Shown here: piece by piece, positions 1-6,445 of the stretch
Layout: every line of letters begins with the position of its first letter
Numbering within the stretch: the stretch's first letter is position 1
Origin: Coprococcus sp.
GTDB taxonomy: Bacteria > Bacillota > Clostridia > Lachnospirales > Lachnospiraceae
Direction of reading: 5' to 3'
DNA: 12,826 bases
Assembly (NCBI GenBank): GCA_016297325.1
Contig: JAEDGW010000077.1
Coordinates: forward strand, 1 to 12,826
Position numbers and translations under genes: made by a program
Notes under the pieces: model-generated
Database searches by the model: none
Told to the model about the DNA's origin: nothing
What the model saw: only the letters and a program-made list of their open reading frames with translations

Positions 1-84
1 ATCATCCTTGCTTCCGCATGCAGTGAGAGCTGTCATAGCCAGAACTGCTGACATTGAAAGAGCTAATAATTTTTTGAGTTTCAT
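1..84 (-). CDS. Secreted lipoprotein, N-terminal fragment (runs off left edge)
   Basis: Only the first 28 codons are present, read leftwards from an ATG at 84-82. They encode a classical lipoprotein signal peptide: a basic start (MKLKK), a hydrophobic core and a lipobox LTAC with the lipidated Cys at residue 23, followed by GSKDD, a typical flexible polar linker. A purine-rich ribosome binding site (AGGAAG, complement of 92-97) lies 7 nt before the start. Such tails in Clostridia most often belong to solute-binding proteins of ABC transporters, but the mature domain is outside the window, so the function cannot be assigned. It is divergently oriented to the next gene. Confidence 0.85.
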   Translation of the reverse strand, partial: MKLKKLLALSMSAVLAMTALTACGSKDD

Positions 85-145
85 TTTACATCTTCCTTTC
101 ATAATATCTGCACATGTCTGTGCATTTCTAGTTTTCATCTGAATA

Positions 146-174
146 AATATACCATTGTGTTTCAAAAAAAGCAA
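146..174 (-). promoter_or_regulatory. Candidate sigma-A promoter of the lipoprotein gene
   Basis: On the minus strand, TTGCTT (174-169) is followed after 17 nt by TATATT (151-146). Transcription would start near 139, giving a leader of about 55 nt before the ATG at 84. A 16-bp palindrome, TGCACATGTCTGTGCA (109-124), lies in that leader and could be an operator. These are assignments by eye from the consensus only. Confidence 0.4.
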
Positions 175-263
175 TTAATATATGAAAAAACTCACATAAA
201 AAGGCCGCAAAAGGGCGAAACACAGTAAAATTATGGAATTTAATCATGATTTATAAATAAACA

Positions 264-293
264 TTGTTATATGAATAGTATTTACTATATAAT
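264..293 (+). promoter_or_regulatory. Candidate sigma-A promoter for the AIM24-like gene
   Basis: TTGTTA (264-269) and a perfect TATAAT (288-293) are separated by 18 nt. The predicted start near 300 leaves a leader of about 54 nt before the ATG at 354. The surrounding DNA is very AT-rich, so chance matches are possible. Confidence 0.5.
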
Positions 294-353
294 AAATTTG
301 TATTTCTGCAAAAAAATAATTGATATGTTATCACAAAAAGGGAGGATTATTAC

Positions 354-1031
354 ATGAGATACGAGATTAAGGGAGGTATGATGCCTGTTGTTGAGATCAT
401 TCTTGAGGCTGGTGAATCCATGAACTGCGAGAAGGGTGCGATGGTATGGATGTCGCCAAATATGCAGATGCAGACATCAGGTGGCGGAGTCGGCAAGATG
501 TTCACAAGAGCCATAACAGGTGAATCAATGTTCCGCAATACATACACAGCACAGGGCGGTCCGGGCATGATAGCATTTGGATCAAGCTTTGTGGGAAATA
601 TCATGGCAGTTGAGATAGGACCGGGCAAAGAGATCATTTGTCAGAAGTCGGTATATCTTGCTTCTACACCGGGAGTGAATCTGGAGATAGCATTTCAGAA
701 GAAGATAGCCGGAGGTTTCTTTGGAGGCGAGGGATTTATCATGCAGAAGATCACAGGTCAGGGAATAGTATTTCTTGAGATCGATGGATCTGTTGTGGAC
801 TATATGCTTGCACCAGGACAGCAGATGGTCATAGATACTGGATACCTTGCCATGATGGATGCAACCTGCACATTGAATGCTGAGACTGTAAAGGGCGGAG
901 CCATGAACATGTTCTTTGGAGGAGAGGGCTTCTTCAACACAGTAGTCACAGGTCCTGGAAGAATAACACTTCAGACCATGCCGAAGTCACAGCTTGCCGC
1001 TGAGATAGCGTCCATGATCCCATCAAAGTAA
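354..1031 (+). CDS. AIM24 / TIGR00266 family protein
   Basis: The 225-residue protein matches the AIM24 family (TIGR00266) in length and character. The sequence is rich in glycine and beta strand, with recurring GGFFGGEGF / MFFGGEGFF segments around residues 115-125 and 182-191 and a G-P-G-x-I near the C-terminus, consistent with the internally repeated double-stranded beta-helix of this family. No signal peptide or membrane segment is seen, so it should be cytoplasmic. The ATG at 354 is preceded by GGAGG (341-345) at 8-nt spacing. The biochemical role of bacterial members is not established; the yeast relative AIM24 is a mitochondrial protein. It precedes trpB2 by 148 nt with no clear terminator between them, so read-through is possible. 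Confidence 0.88.
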   Translation: MRYEIKGGMMPVVEIILEAGESMNCEKGAMVWMSPNMQMQTSGGGVGKMFTRAITGESMFRNTYTAQGGPGMIAFGSSFVGNIMAVEIGPGKEIICQKSVYLASTPGVNLEIAFQKKIAGGFFGGEGFIMQKITGQGIVFLEIDGSVVDYMLAPGQQMVIDTGYLAMMDATCTLNAETVKGGAMNMFFGGEGFFNTVVTGPGRITLQTMPKSQLAAEIASMIPSK

Positions 1032-1082
1032 ATTCTAAATCGGACAATTTATTCGATAAGATAAATTCAGCAATAACATAAA

Positions 1083-1118
1083 GAAGCAATTATATATAAA
1101 GAGACAACTATATATAAA
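1083..1118 (+). repeat. Tandem 18-bp imperfect repeat, two copies
   Basis: Two adjacent 18-bp units (1083-1100 and 1101-1118) match at 15 of 18 positions, each ending in TATATATAAA. They lie between the AIM24-like gene and trpB2. An AT-only inverted repeat (AATTTAT 1046-1052, ATAAATT 1061-1067) precedes them. Function is unknown; each unit carries a -10-like sequence but no good -35. Confidence 0.45.
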
Positions 1119-1179
1119 CAAATAACAACAGCGAAACGATATAAACAATTCAAATAAAGGATAAAAAGGAGAGTAATTT

Positions 1180-2550
1180 ATGAACATAGAGATACCTTAC
1201 AAGATCTACCTTGAAGAGAGCGAGATGCCAAAGCAGTGGTACAACGTGCGCGCCGACATGAAGAACAAGCCGGCACCTATACTGAATCCTGCAACACTTA
1301 AGCCTGTCACAGTTGAGGAGCTTTCTCCGATATTCTGTACAGAGCTTGCAAAGCAGGAGCTTGATGAGACAACACCTTATTTTGATATTCCAGAGGAAAT
1401 CAGAGAATTCTACAAGATGTACCGTCCGGCACCACTTGTAAGAGCATACTGCCTTGAGAAGAAGCTCGGAACCCCGGCACATATCTATTACAAGTTTGAG
1501 GGAAACAACACATCCGGAAGCCACAAGCTCAATTCAGCCATTGCACAGGCATATTATGCAAAGAAGCAGGGGCTTAAGGGTGTAACCACAGAGACTGGTG
1601 CAGGACAGTGGGGAACAGCGCTCTCCATGGCATGTTCATATTTTGATCTGGACTGCCAGGTGTACATGGTAAAGGTATCATATGAGCAGAAGCCGTTCAG
1701 AAGAGAGGTTATGCGTACATACGGAGCACAGGTCACACCATCACCATCCATGAAAACAGAGGTTGGACGTAAGATAAATGCTGAATTCCCTGGTACAACA
1801 GGAAGCCTTGGATGTGCGATCTCAGAGGCTGTCGAGGCAGCCACAACACAGGAGGGCTACAGATATGTACTTGGATCAGTCCTGTCACAGGTTCTCATCC
1901 ATCAGACAGTTATCGGTCTTGAGACAAAGGCTGCCCTTGACAAATACGGAATCAAGGCAGACATGATCATCGGCTGTGCAGGCGGCGGATCAAACCTCGG
2001 AGGCCTTATATCACCATTTGCAGGAGAGATACTCAGAGGCGAGGCTGACTATGATATAATCGCAGTTGAGCCTGCATCCTGTCCAAGTCTTACAAGAGGA
2101 AGATATGCATACGACTACTGCGATACTGGAAAGATATGTCCACTTGCCAAGATGTATACACTTGGAAGCGGATTTATCCCATCACCAAATCACGCCGGAG
2201 GACTTCGTTATCACGGCATGAGCTCTATAGTATCACAGCTCTATGATGATGGAATCATCACAGCAAGAAGCGTGGAGCAGACAGAAGTATTCAAGGCTGC
2301 TGAGATGTTCGCAAGAGTTGAGGGTATACTCCCAGCTCCTGAGAGCAGCCATGCAATAAAGGTTGCTATAGATGAGGCACTCAAGTGCAAGGAGACCGGC
2401 GAGGAGAAGAACATAGTATTCGGCCTCACAGGAACAGGTTACTTCGATATGGTGGCATACCAGAAGTACAACGACGGTGAGATGTCAGACTATATTCCTA
2501 CAGACGAGGAGCTTGAAAAGAGCTTTGCAACACTTCCAAAGGTTGAGTAA
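1180..2550 (+). CDS. trpB: Tryptophan synthase beta chain, TrpB2 type (PLP-dependent)
   Basis: The 456-residue protein is of the TrpB2 (TIGR01415-like) class, longer than ordinary TrpB (about 400 residues) because of an extended N-terminal region. It would condense indole with L-serine to tryptophan using PLP in the cytoplasm. Visible motifs are the PLP lysine in SGSHKLNSA (Lys116), the catalytic glutamate region TETGAGQWG (Glu138 onward) and the phosphate-binding loop GGGSNLGG (268-275). The ATG at 1180 follows AAGGAG (1166-1171) by 8 nt. No trpA or other trp gene adjoins it, which is typical of TrpB2; proposed roles are indole salvage or a serine-deaminase-type activity rather than the TrpA-coupled channel. 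The coding sequence looks intact and codon use is strongly biased, suggesting good expression. No clear intrinsic terminator follows it. Confidence 0.93.
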   Translation: MNIEIPYKIYLEESEMPKQWYNVRADMKNKPAPILNPATLKPVTVEELSPIFCTELAKQELDETTPYFDIPEEIREFYKMYRPAPLVRAYCLEKKLGTPAHIYYKFEGNNTSGSHKLNSAIAQAYYAKKQGLKGVTTETGAGQWGTALSMACSYFDLDCQVYMVKVSYEQKPFRREVMRTYGAQVTPSPSMKTEVGRKINAEFPGTTGSLGCAISEAVEAATTQEGYRYVLGSVLSQVLIHQTVIGLETKAALDKYGIKADMIIGCAGGGSNLGGLISPFAGEILRGEADYDIIAVEPASCPSLTRGRYAYDYCDTGKICPLAKMYTLGSGFIPSPNHAGGLRYHGMSSIVSQLYDDGIITARSVEQTEVFKAAEMFARVEGILPAPESSHAIKVAIDEALKCKETGEEKNIVFGLTGTGYFDMVAYQKYNDGEMSDYIPTDEELEKSFATLPKVE

Positions 2551-2667
2551 CTTGAAAATAAAAAGTCAAAGGCGAAAATTTGACGAAAATATAGCCGTAT
2601 TTAGTGTATAGACTTAGATTTTTCAACCAAAATTTGCAAAATACTGCAAAGTTATGCGAATAAGGTC

Positions 2668-2696
2668 TAGACAACCGGAGAAATAAATTATATGAT
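2668..2696 (+). promoter_or_regulatory. Promoter of the aspartate aminotransferase gene
   Basis: TAGACA (2668-2673) and TATGAT (2691-2696) are spaced by exactly 17 nt. The predicted transcription start, about 2702-2704, falls at the first bases of the hairpin at 2701-2753, so the mRNA would begin with that structure. Confidence 0.65.
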
Positions 2697-2700
2697 ACAA

Positions 2701-2753
2701 GGGTTGAACGTTAGAATCACCTATTTAATATAGTAAGTTCTGATGTGCAACCC
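2701..2753 (+). ncRNA. Structured 5' leader hairpin (possible cis-regulatory RNA)
   Basis: A 53-nt imperfect hairpin can be drawn with three nested helices separated by symmetric 4x4 internal loops. GGGTTG (2701-2706) pairs with CAACCC (2748-2753), TTAGAA (2711-2716) with TTCTGA (2738-2743, one G-U pair), and CTAT (2721-2724) with ATAG (2730-2733) around a 5-nt loop. It sits at the predicted 5' end of the aminotransferase mRNA, about 44 nt before the start codon. I do not recognise a known riboswitch class. It may stabilise the transcript or sense a ligand; both are inference. Confidence 0.4.
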
Positions 2754-2797
2754 GGACATATAACTATAACATTGTTAGGTAGCAAGGGAGACTTTTT

Positions 2798-4081
2798 ATG
2801 AAAGCGTACAGTGAATTATCAAAAGAAGAGTTAATGGAACTTAGAGAGCAGCTGCTTGCGGCATATGAGGAGAAGAAGGCTCTTGGCCTGAACCTTGATA
2901 TGTCAAGAGGTAAGCCATCACCAACCCAGCTTGGAGTATCTGTTGGTCTTATGGATGTTATCAACAGTGATTCTGATATGAGATCAGAGTGTGGCACAGA
3001 CTGCAGAAACTACGGGTGCCTTGATGGAATACCAGAGGTCAAGAGACTTATGGCTGAGATGATGGGTACAACTGAGGATCATATCTTCATTGGTGGTAAC
3101 GCAAGTCTTACTCTTATGTTTGACACTGTATCAAGAGCATATACACACGGAATAATGGGAGAGACACCTTGGTGCAAGCTTGACAAGGTGAAGTTCCTCT
3201 GTCCTGTTCCAGGATATGACAGACATTTTGCTATCACAGAGCATTTTGGAATAGAGATGATCAACGTACCTATGACAGTGACAGGTCCTGACATGGATAT
3301 GGTTGAGGAACTTGTAAACTCAGACCCAGCAGTAAAGGGTATATGGTGTGTTCCAAAGTATTCAAATCCACAGGGTATCTGCTACAGCGATGAGACAGTA
3401 AGAAGATTTGCAAATCTTAAGCCTGCAGCTAAGGACTTCAGAATATTCTGGGACAATGCATATGTCATCCACCATCTGTACGAGGACAATCAGGTTGAGA
3501 TACTTGATATCATCAGCGAGTGTGAGAAGGCCGGCAACCCGGATATGGTATATGAGTTCGCTTCAACATCAAAGGTAAGCTTCCCTGGTTCAGGTGTATC
3601 AGCAGTGGCTATGTCACATGCGAACCTTGAGGATGCCAAGAAGCATTACACGATCCAGACCATAGGTAACGATAAGGTAAATCAGCTCAGACATGCAAGA
3701 TACTTCAAGAACCTTGACGGACTTAAGGAGCATATGAAGAAGCATGCTGATTTCATGAGACCAAAGTTTGAGGCTACACTCAAAGTCCTTGAGGAGGAGC
3801 TTGACGGACTTGGAATCGGTTCATGGATCAAGCCTCTCGGCGGATATTTCATATCATTTGATGCCATGGAGGGCTGTGCAAAGGCTATAGTTGCAAAGTG
3901 CAAGGAGGCTGGAGTCATCCTCACAGGCGCAGGAGCAACATTCCCATATCACAACGATCCAAAGGACAGCAACATCAGAATTGCACCTTCATTCCCTACA
4001 CCGGAGGAGATGCAGCAGGCAACAGAGATATTTGTTCTCTGTGTAAAGCTTGTAAGTGTTGAGAAGCTTCTTGCAGCATAA
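2798..4081 (+). CDS. Aspartate aminotransferase, class Ic (Aminotran_MocR / AspT type)
   Basis: The 427-residue PLP enzyme is expected to interconvert aspartate and 2-oxoglutarate with oxaloacetate and glutamate. It resembles the class Ic aminotransferases (corynebacterial AspT type, Pfam Aminotran_MocR) in length and in the N-terminal signature LDMSRGKPSP (34-42). Other visible landmarks are SNPQG (189-193), the PLP-contacting DNAY (219-222), the Schiff-base lysine in STSKVSFPGSG (Lys259) and the substrate carboxylate-binding arginine in SNIRIAPSFP (Arg394). The protein has no signal peptide and should be cytoplasmic. The ATG at 2798 follows AGGGAG by 7 nt. It appears monocistronic, with its own promoter and structured leader upstream and a strong terminator downstream. 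Substrate preference (Asp versus another amino acid) is inferred from the family. Confidence 0.9.
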   Translation: MKAYSELSKEELMELREQLLAAYEEKKALGLNLDMSRGKPSPTQLGVSVGLMDVINSDSDMRSECGTDCRNYGCLDGIPEVKRLMAEMMGTTEDHIFIGGNASLTLMFDTVSRAYTHGIMGETPWCKLDKVKFLCPVPGYDRHFAITEHFGIEMINVPMTVTGPDMDMVEELVNSDPAVKGIWCVPKYSNPQGICYSDETVRRFANLKPAAKDFRIFWDNAYVIHHLYEDNQVEILDIISECEKAGNPDMVYEFASTSKVSFPGSGVSAVAMSHANLEDAKKHYTIQTIGNDKVNQLRHARYFKNLDGLKEHMKKHADFMRPKFEATLKVLEEELDGLGIGSWIKPLGGYFISFDAMEGCAKAIVAKCKEAGVILTGAGATFPYHNDPKDSNIRIAPSFPTPEEMQQATEIFVLCVKLVSVEKLLAA

Positions 4082-4137
4082 TGTGAATGTGAGTCATTTC
4101 AATATATAATTTATTATGAATATATAACAGAGATAAT

Positions 4138-4190
4138 AAAGAGATCTCGTTCAGATTAAAAAACTGGACGAGATCTCTTTTATTTAATTA
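4138..4190 (+). terminator. Strong intrinsic terminator after the aminotransferase gene
   Basis: A 17-bp stem (left arm 4138-4154, right arm 4164-4180, one G-T wobble) closes a 9-nt A-rich loop and is followed by TATTTAATTA. The left arm is itself preceded by A-rich DNA, so it may also work weakly in the other direction. It separates the housekeeping block from the exosortase operon. Confidence 0.88.
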
Positions 4191-4231
4191 TAAGATTTAT
4201 ACTAATACAGTATACGCCATTATTCAAAGAA

Positions 4232-4359
4232 TGAACATTTGACCGATTTTGTGACTATACAATCAAAAACGGTCAAACAGACAACAAAATGTGAACAGCG
4301 CAAACGGTTGAAAAAGCCTGTATATACATAAAGTTACAAAATGTTCATAAATTGGACAT
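4232..4359 (+). promoter_or_regulatory. Cluster of inverted repeats upstream of the exosortase operon promoter
   Basis: This gene-free stretch carries related motifs. TTTGACCG (4238-4245) and CGGTCAAA (4270-4277) form an inverted repeat that extends to 13-nt arms with one mismatch around a 14-nt centre. A degenerate third half-site, AAACGGTTGAAA (4302-4313), follows 35 bp on. A second motif family comprises TGAACATTT (4232-4240), its exact reverse complement AAATGTTCA (4339-4347) and a near-palindrome ATGTTCA-taaat-TGGACAT (4341-4359). No U-tract follows any of them, so they look like protein-binding sites upstream of the -35 rather than terminators. The binding protein is unknown. Confidence 0.4.
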
Positions 4360-4380
4360 CATTTTGGCAATTTTTCATCA

Positions 4381-4409
4381 TTGATATATCACAGCTATGT
4401 ACTTATAAT
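4381..4409 (+). promoter_or_regulatory. Main promoter of the exosortase G operon
   Basis: TTGATA (4381-4386) and a perfect TATAAT (4404-4409) are separated by 17 nt. Transcription should start near 4416, giving a leader of about 74 nt. Within the leader, AACCAG (4424-4429) can pair with CTGGTT (4454-4459); the same CTGG could instead pair with CCAG (4475-4478) next to the ribosome binding site AGGGGG (4477-4482). Confidence 0.75.
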
Positions 4410-4489
4410 TTAGAGATGATAAGAACCAGTCTTATTAAGGAAAATAAATATCGCTGGTTATAGATAATTGATTGCCAGGGGGAATCTGA

Positions 4490-4942
4490 TTGTTTAACTA
4501 CTATATATATAGAACATACTTCAATGCAAAACACAGTTTTGACGGCGATGTGTCGAAGATACACGGACATTCATTTACCGTACTCACTTATATCGGTATG
4601 AAGGACAGGAATGAGGAGATTCCATTTTTCAAACTGGAAGCCATAGTGTCATCATTTATCGACAAGTACAGAGGAAGATATCTGAACGAGCTTCCGGAGT
4701 TTGCCGGGTGTGAGAACACACTTGAGACCATAGGAGATTATTTCTATGAGGAGCTTCGGCGCATGCTGGAAAAGAACGGTATGGAGCTTTATCAGCTTGA
4801 TATCTCAGAGAATCCACTGTGTGTATATCAGGTGTCTGACAGGCTGCTGCTCCCTACGATGAATATGGATGAGAGCGGCAGGAATTACCAGAAGATATTT
4901 GATGATATATTGAAGCTTGAAGGTATGACAGGAGTGAGCTGA
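4490..4942 (+). CDS. PTPS-like protein of the exosortase G locus (TIGR03112-like), copy 1
   Basis: The 150-residue cytoplasmic protein has the tunnelling-fold (T-fold) pattern of 6-pyruvoyl-tetrahydropterin synthase / QueD. The zinc ligands are kept: His15 in FNAKH, and His25 and His27 in IHGHSF. The catalytic residues are not. The Cys that normally sits four residues before HGH is Val21, and the LDHxxLN motif supplying Asp and His reads YRGRYLN. A Glu in ISENPL matches the pterin-anchoring Glu. It therefore probably binds a ligand or scaffolds rather than acting as a standard synthase. Translation starts at TTG (4490-4492), supported by AGGGGGA at 7 nt and by N-terminal alignment with its paralogue at 8962. 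I recall that this family co-occurs with XrtG in Firmicutes, with function unknown. It is the first gene of the operon, 65 nt before the next. Confidence 0.82.
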   Translation: MFNYYIYRTYFNAKHSFDGDVSKIHGHSFTVLTYIGMKDRNEEIPFFKLEAIVSSFIDKYRGRYLNELPEFAGCENTLETIGDYFYEELRRMLEKNGMELYQLDISENPLCVYQVSDRLLLPTMNMDESGRNYQKIFDDILKLEGMTGVS

Positions 4943-5007
4943 TAGTTAATACACATATATAATGATGAAATGTAACTGACATAAAATACTACATTAGATG
5001 AGGCGTG

Positions 5008-5796
5008 ATGGTTATGAAGAACAGAGTAAGATACAAAAGAAATTGGACAAGAAGAGTTATTGCAGTCTGTATGCTTGCTTTTTTAGCGGTCTTTCCACTT
5101 GCGGGAGGATCAGACAAGGCATTTGCGGCAGGGGATGTTGCCACGCAGACAGATGCATCAAAGGAAGTTTCAGACGGCCCTGTAACGACAGGCCTTGTGA
5201 TCGACGGATATTATGGTGAGTGGAGCCAGTATCCATCTGCGGATATCACATATAACAGCAACAATGGATATTCAGTTCACAAGGGACAGCTTGCAATAGA
5301 GAATGGAAGACTGTATGTGCATTTTTCCATGAATGATCTGTATACTTCCCAGATGCAGTTCCAGCTTTGGAACATTACGGTCAATGGCAAGACCAGCGTG
5401 CTGAATATACTTCCGGTGAATGCTGACGGCTCCATCAACTGGGGTGGACAGATTTATAACCTCGGTGAGGGCATACATAGGAATTTCGGTGTATTTGCCG
5501 GATATTACAATGACGTGGCCGGAGATGTGGCTTTCACAGTGTATGATGCCGCACACACAGAGACAGGCAAGGGCGATGAGATAGAGTTTTCCATATCGCT
5601 TGATAAACTTGCAGCCTATCTTGGCATAAATATCGACCAGGGAGCAACGATCACTGTCTCAAATCCGAATATCGGTGCGCAGGGTGTCACGATAACCGGA
5701 ACACCGACAGGTCCGTGGGCCGGAGCTGCCATGGCTATGGCTCTTGCAACCGGCGGTGTATTTGCAATTAGAAGAAAGAAGAAGACAAGCAGATAG
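5008..5796 (+). CDS. Secreted protein with exosortase-type C-terminal sorting signal (Firmicu-CTERM-like)
   Basis: The 262-residue protein is the likely XrtG substrate. It has an N-terminal signal peptide (basic NRVRYKRNWTRR, then a hydrophobic run, cleavage probably after AFA near residue 40). Next comes a beta-rich domain opening with VIDGYYGEWSQYP (64-76), a phrase typical of CBM9-like/DOMON-like sugar- or haem-binding beta-sandwiches. The tripartite C-terminus is TGPW (234-237), a short hydrophobic segment (238-254) and RRKKK (255-259). This replaces the PEP of PEP-CTERM proteins and fits what I recall of the Firmicu-CTERM family. The start is uncertain: GTG 5005, ATG 5008 and ATG 5014 share one weak SD (GAGG 5000-5003). 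A TATAAT at 4958-4963 without a good -35 might give extra internal transcription. Binding of carbohydrate is inference. Confidence 0.8.
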   Translation: MVMKNRVRYKRNWTRRVIAVCMLAFLAVFPLAGGSDKAFAAGDVATQTDASKEVSDGPVTTGLVIDGYYGEWSQYPSADITYNSNNGYSVHKGQLAIENGRLYVHFSMNDLYTSQMQFQLWNITVNGKTSVLNILPVNADGSINWGGQIYNLGEGIHRNFGVFAGYYNDVAGDVAFTVYDAAHTETGKGDEIEFSISLDKLAAYLGINIDQGATITVSNPNIGAQGVTITGTPTGPWAGAAMAMALATGGVFAIRRKKKTSR

Positions 5797-5839
5797 GATT
5801 CTGGTGTTGATATGATTTTAAAGGAGGACAGTTCCTGGG

Positions 5840-6445
5840 ATGAATACCATATTGATAATATCATTTGTACTGTGGATATATGCGCTTACTGTGCTTAAGC
5901 GGGGCAAGCTTGATTTCTGGTATTTCATCGTGGGAAGTGTCGGCTTGTTTATATATGCGCTGATCGTGGTTGAACCTGTGGTTCTGGCACCTCTCCAGAA
6001 AGCGGTTTCAGCGGTAGCTGGTATGTTTGGAGACATGACGGGCATATACGAATCGTATTTCAACAAGAATATCATATTTATCTCCACAGGAGATACGAAT
6101 CTTTCCATGTATATAGACTATGAGTGTTCGGGAATCATAGAGATATTGGCATTTCTGGCACTTCTGTGGTTTTTTCCGCTATATCACACATATGAAAAGA
6201 TCGTTTTAAGTGTCAGCGGCACGGCGATCATATTTGCGTCAAATGTGCTGAGGATATTTGTCATATGCCTGATAATATATGTATTTGGCGGAAGTGCATA
6301 TTTCATAGCCCACACCATAATCGGCCGTCTTGTATTCTATGCATGTACGGTGGCACTTTACTTCTTTGTGTTTACAAAGTCCCAGATTATAAGGCAGAAG
6401 GTAGGAGGTTTTAAGTTTGACGTTCATAACGCAGATGTTTCATAG
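5840..6445 (+). CDS. xrtG: Exosortase family protein XrtG
   Basis: The 201-residue polytopic membrane protein with about six hydrophobic segments has the exosortase/archaeosortase catalytic set. Cys96 lies in the motif YECSGIIE, Arg138 in SNVLRIF and His158 in IAHTIIGRLVFY. In this family the Cys, Arg and His form the active site for cleaving and transferring substrate proteins at a C-terminal sorting signal. Size and context match the Gram-positive type (TIGR03110, XrtG). The likely substrate is encoded immediately upstream (43-nt gap). The start ATG at 5840 is 12 nt after a strong AAGGAGG (5821-5827), a long spacing; an in-frame TAA at 5819 rules out an upstream extension. The 3' end overlaps the glycosyltransferase gene by 29 nt, indicating coupled translation. 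Transpeptidation or glycan attachment by XrtG is inferred. Confidence 0.9.
   Translation: MNTILIISFVLWIYALTVLKRGKLDFWYFIVGSVGLFIYALIVVEPVVLAPLQKAVSAVAGMFGDMTGIYESYFNKNIIFISTGDTNLSMYIDYECSGIIEILAFLALLWFFPLYHTYEKIVLSVSGTAIIFASNVLRIFVICLIIYVFGGSAYFIAHTIIGRLVFYACTVALYFFVFTKSQIIRQKVGGFKFDVHNADVS

Noticed and set aside
2565..2584. GTCAAA-ggcgaaaa-TTTGAC hairpin after trpB2 as a terminator
   Set aside because: The stem is only 6 bp, AT-rich and not followed by a T-tract.
4963..4975. 13-base match TGATGAAATGTAA shared with the region near 12758
   Set aside because: About one such 13-base pair is expected by chance in a window this size, and the contexts differ.
4943..5004. Internal promoter with TATAAT at 4958-4963 before the tailed protein gene
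   Set aside because: The -10 is perfect but no -35 hexamer lies at 16-18 nt, and the region is AT-rich; it is kept only as a remark.
5272..5864. Minus-strand open frames inside the exosortase operon
   Set aside because: They mirror strong plus-strand coding, lack ribosome binding sites and give low-complexity products without recognisable domains.
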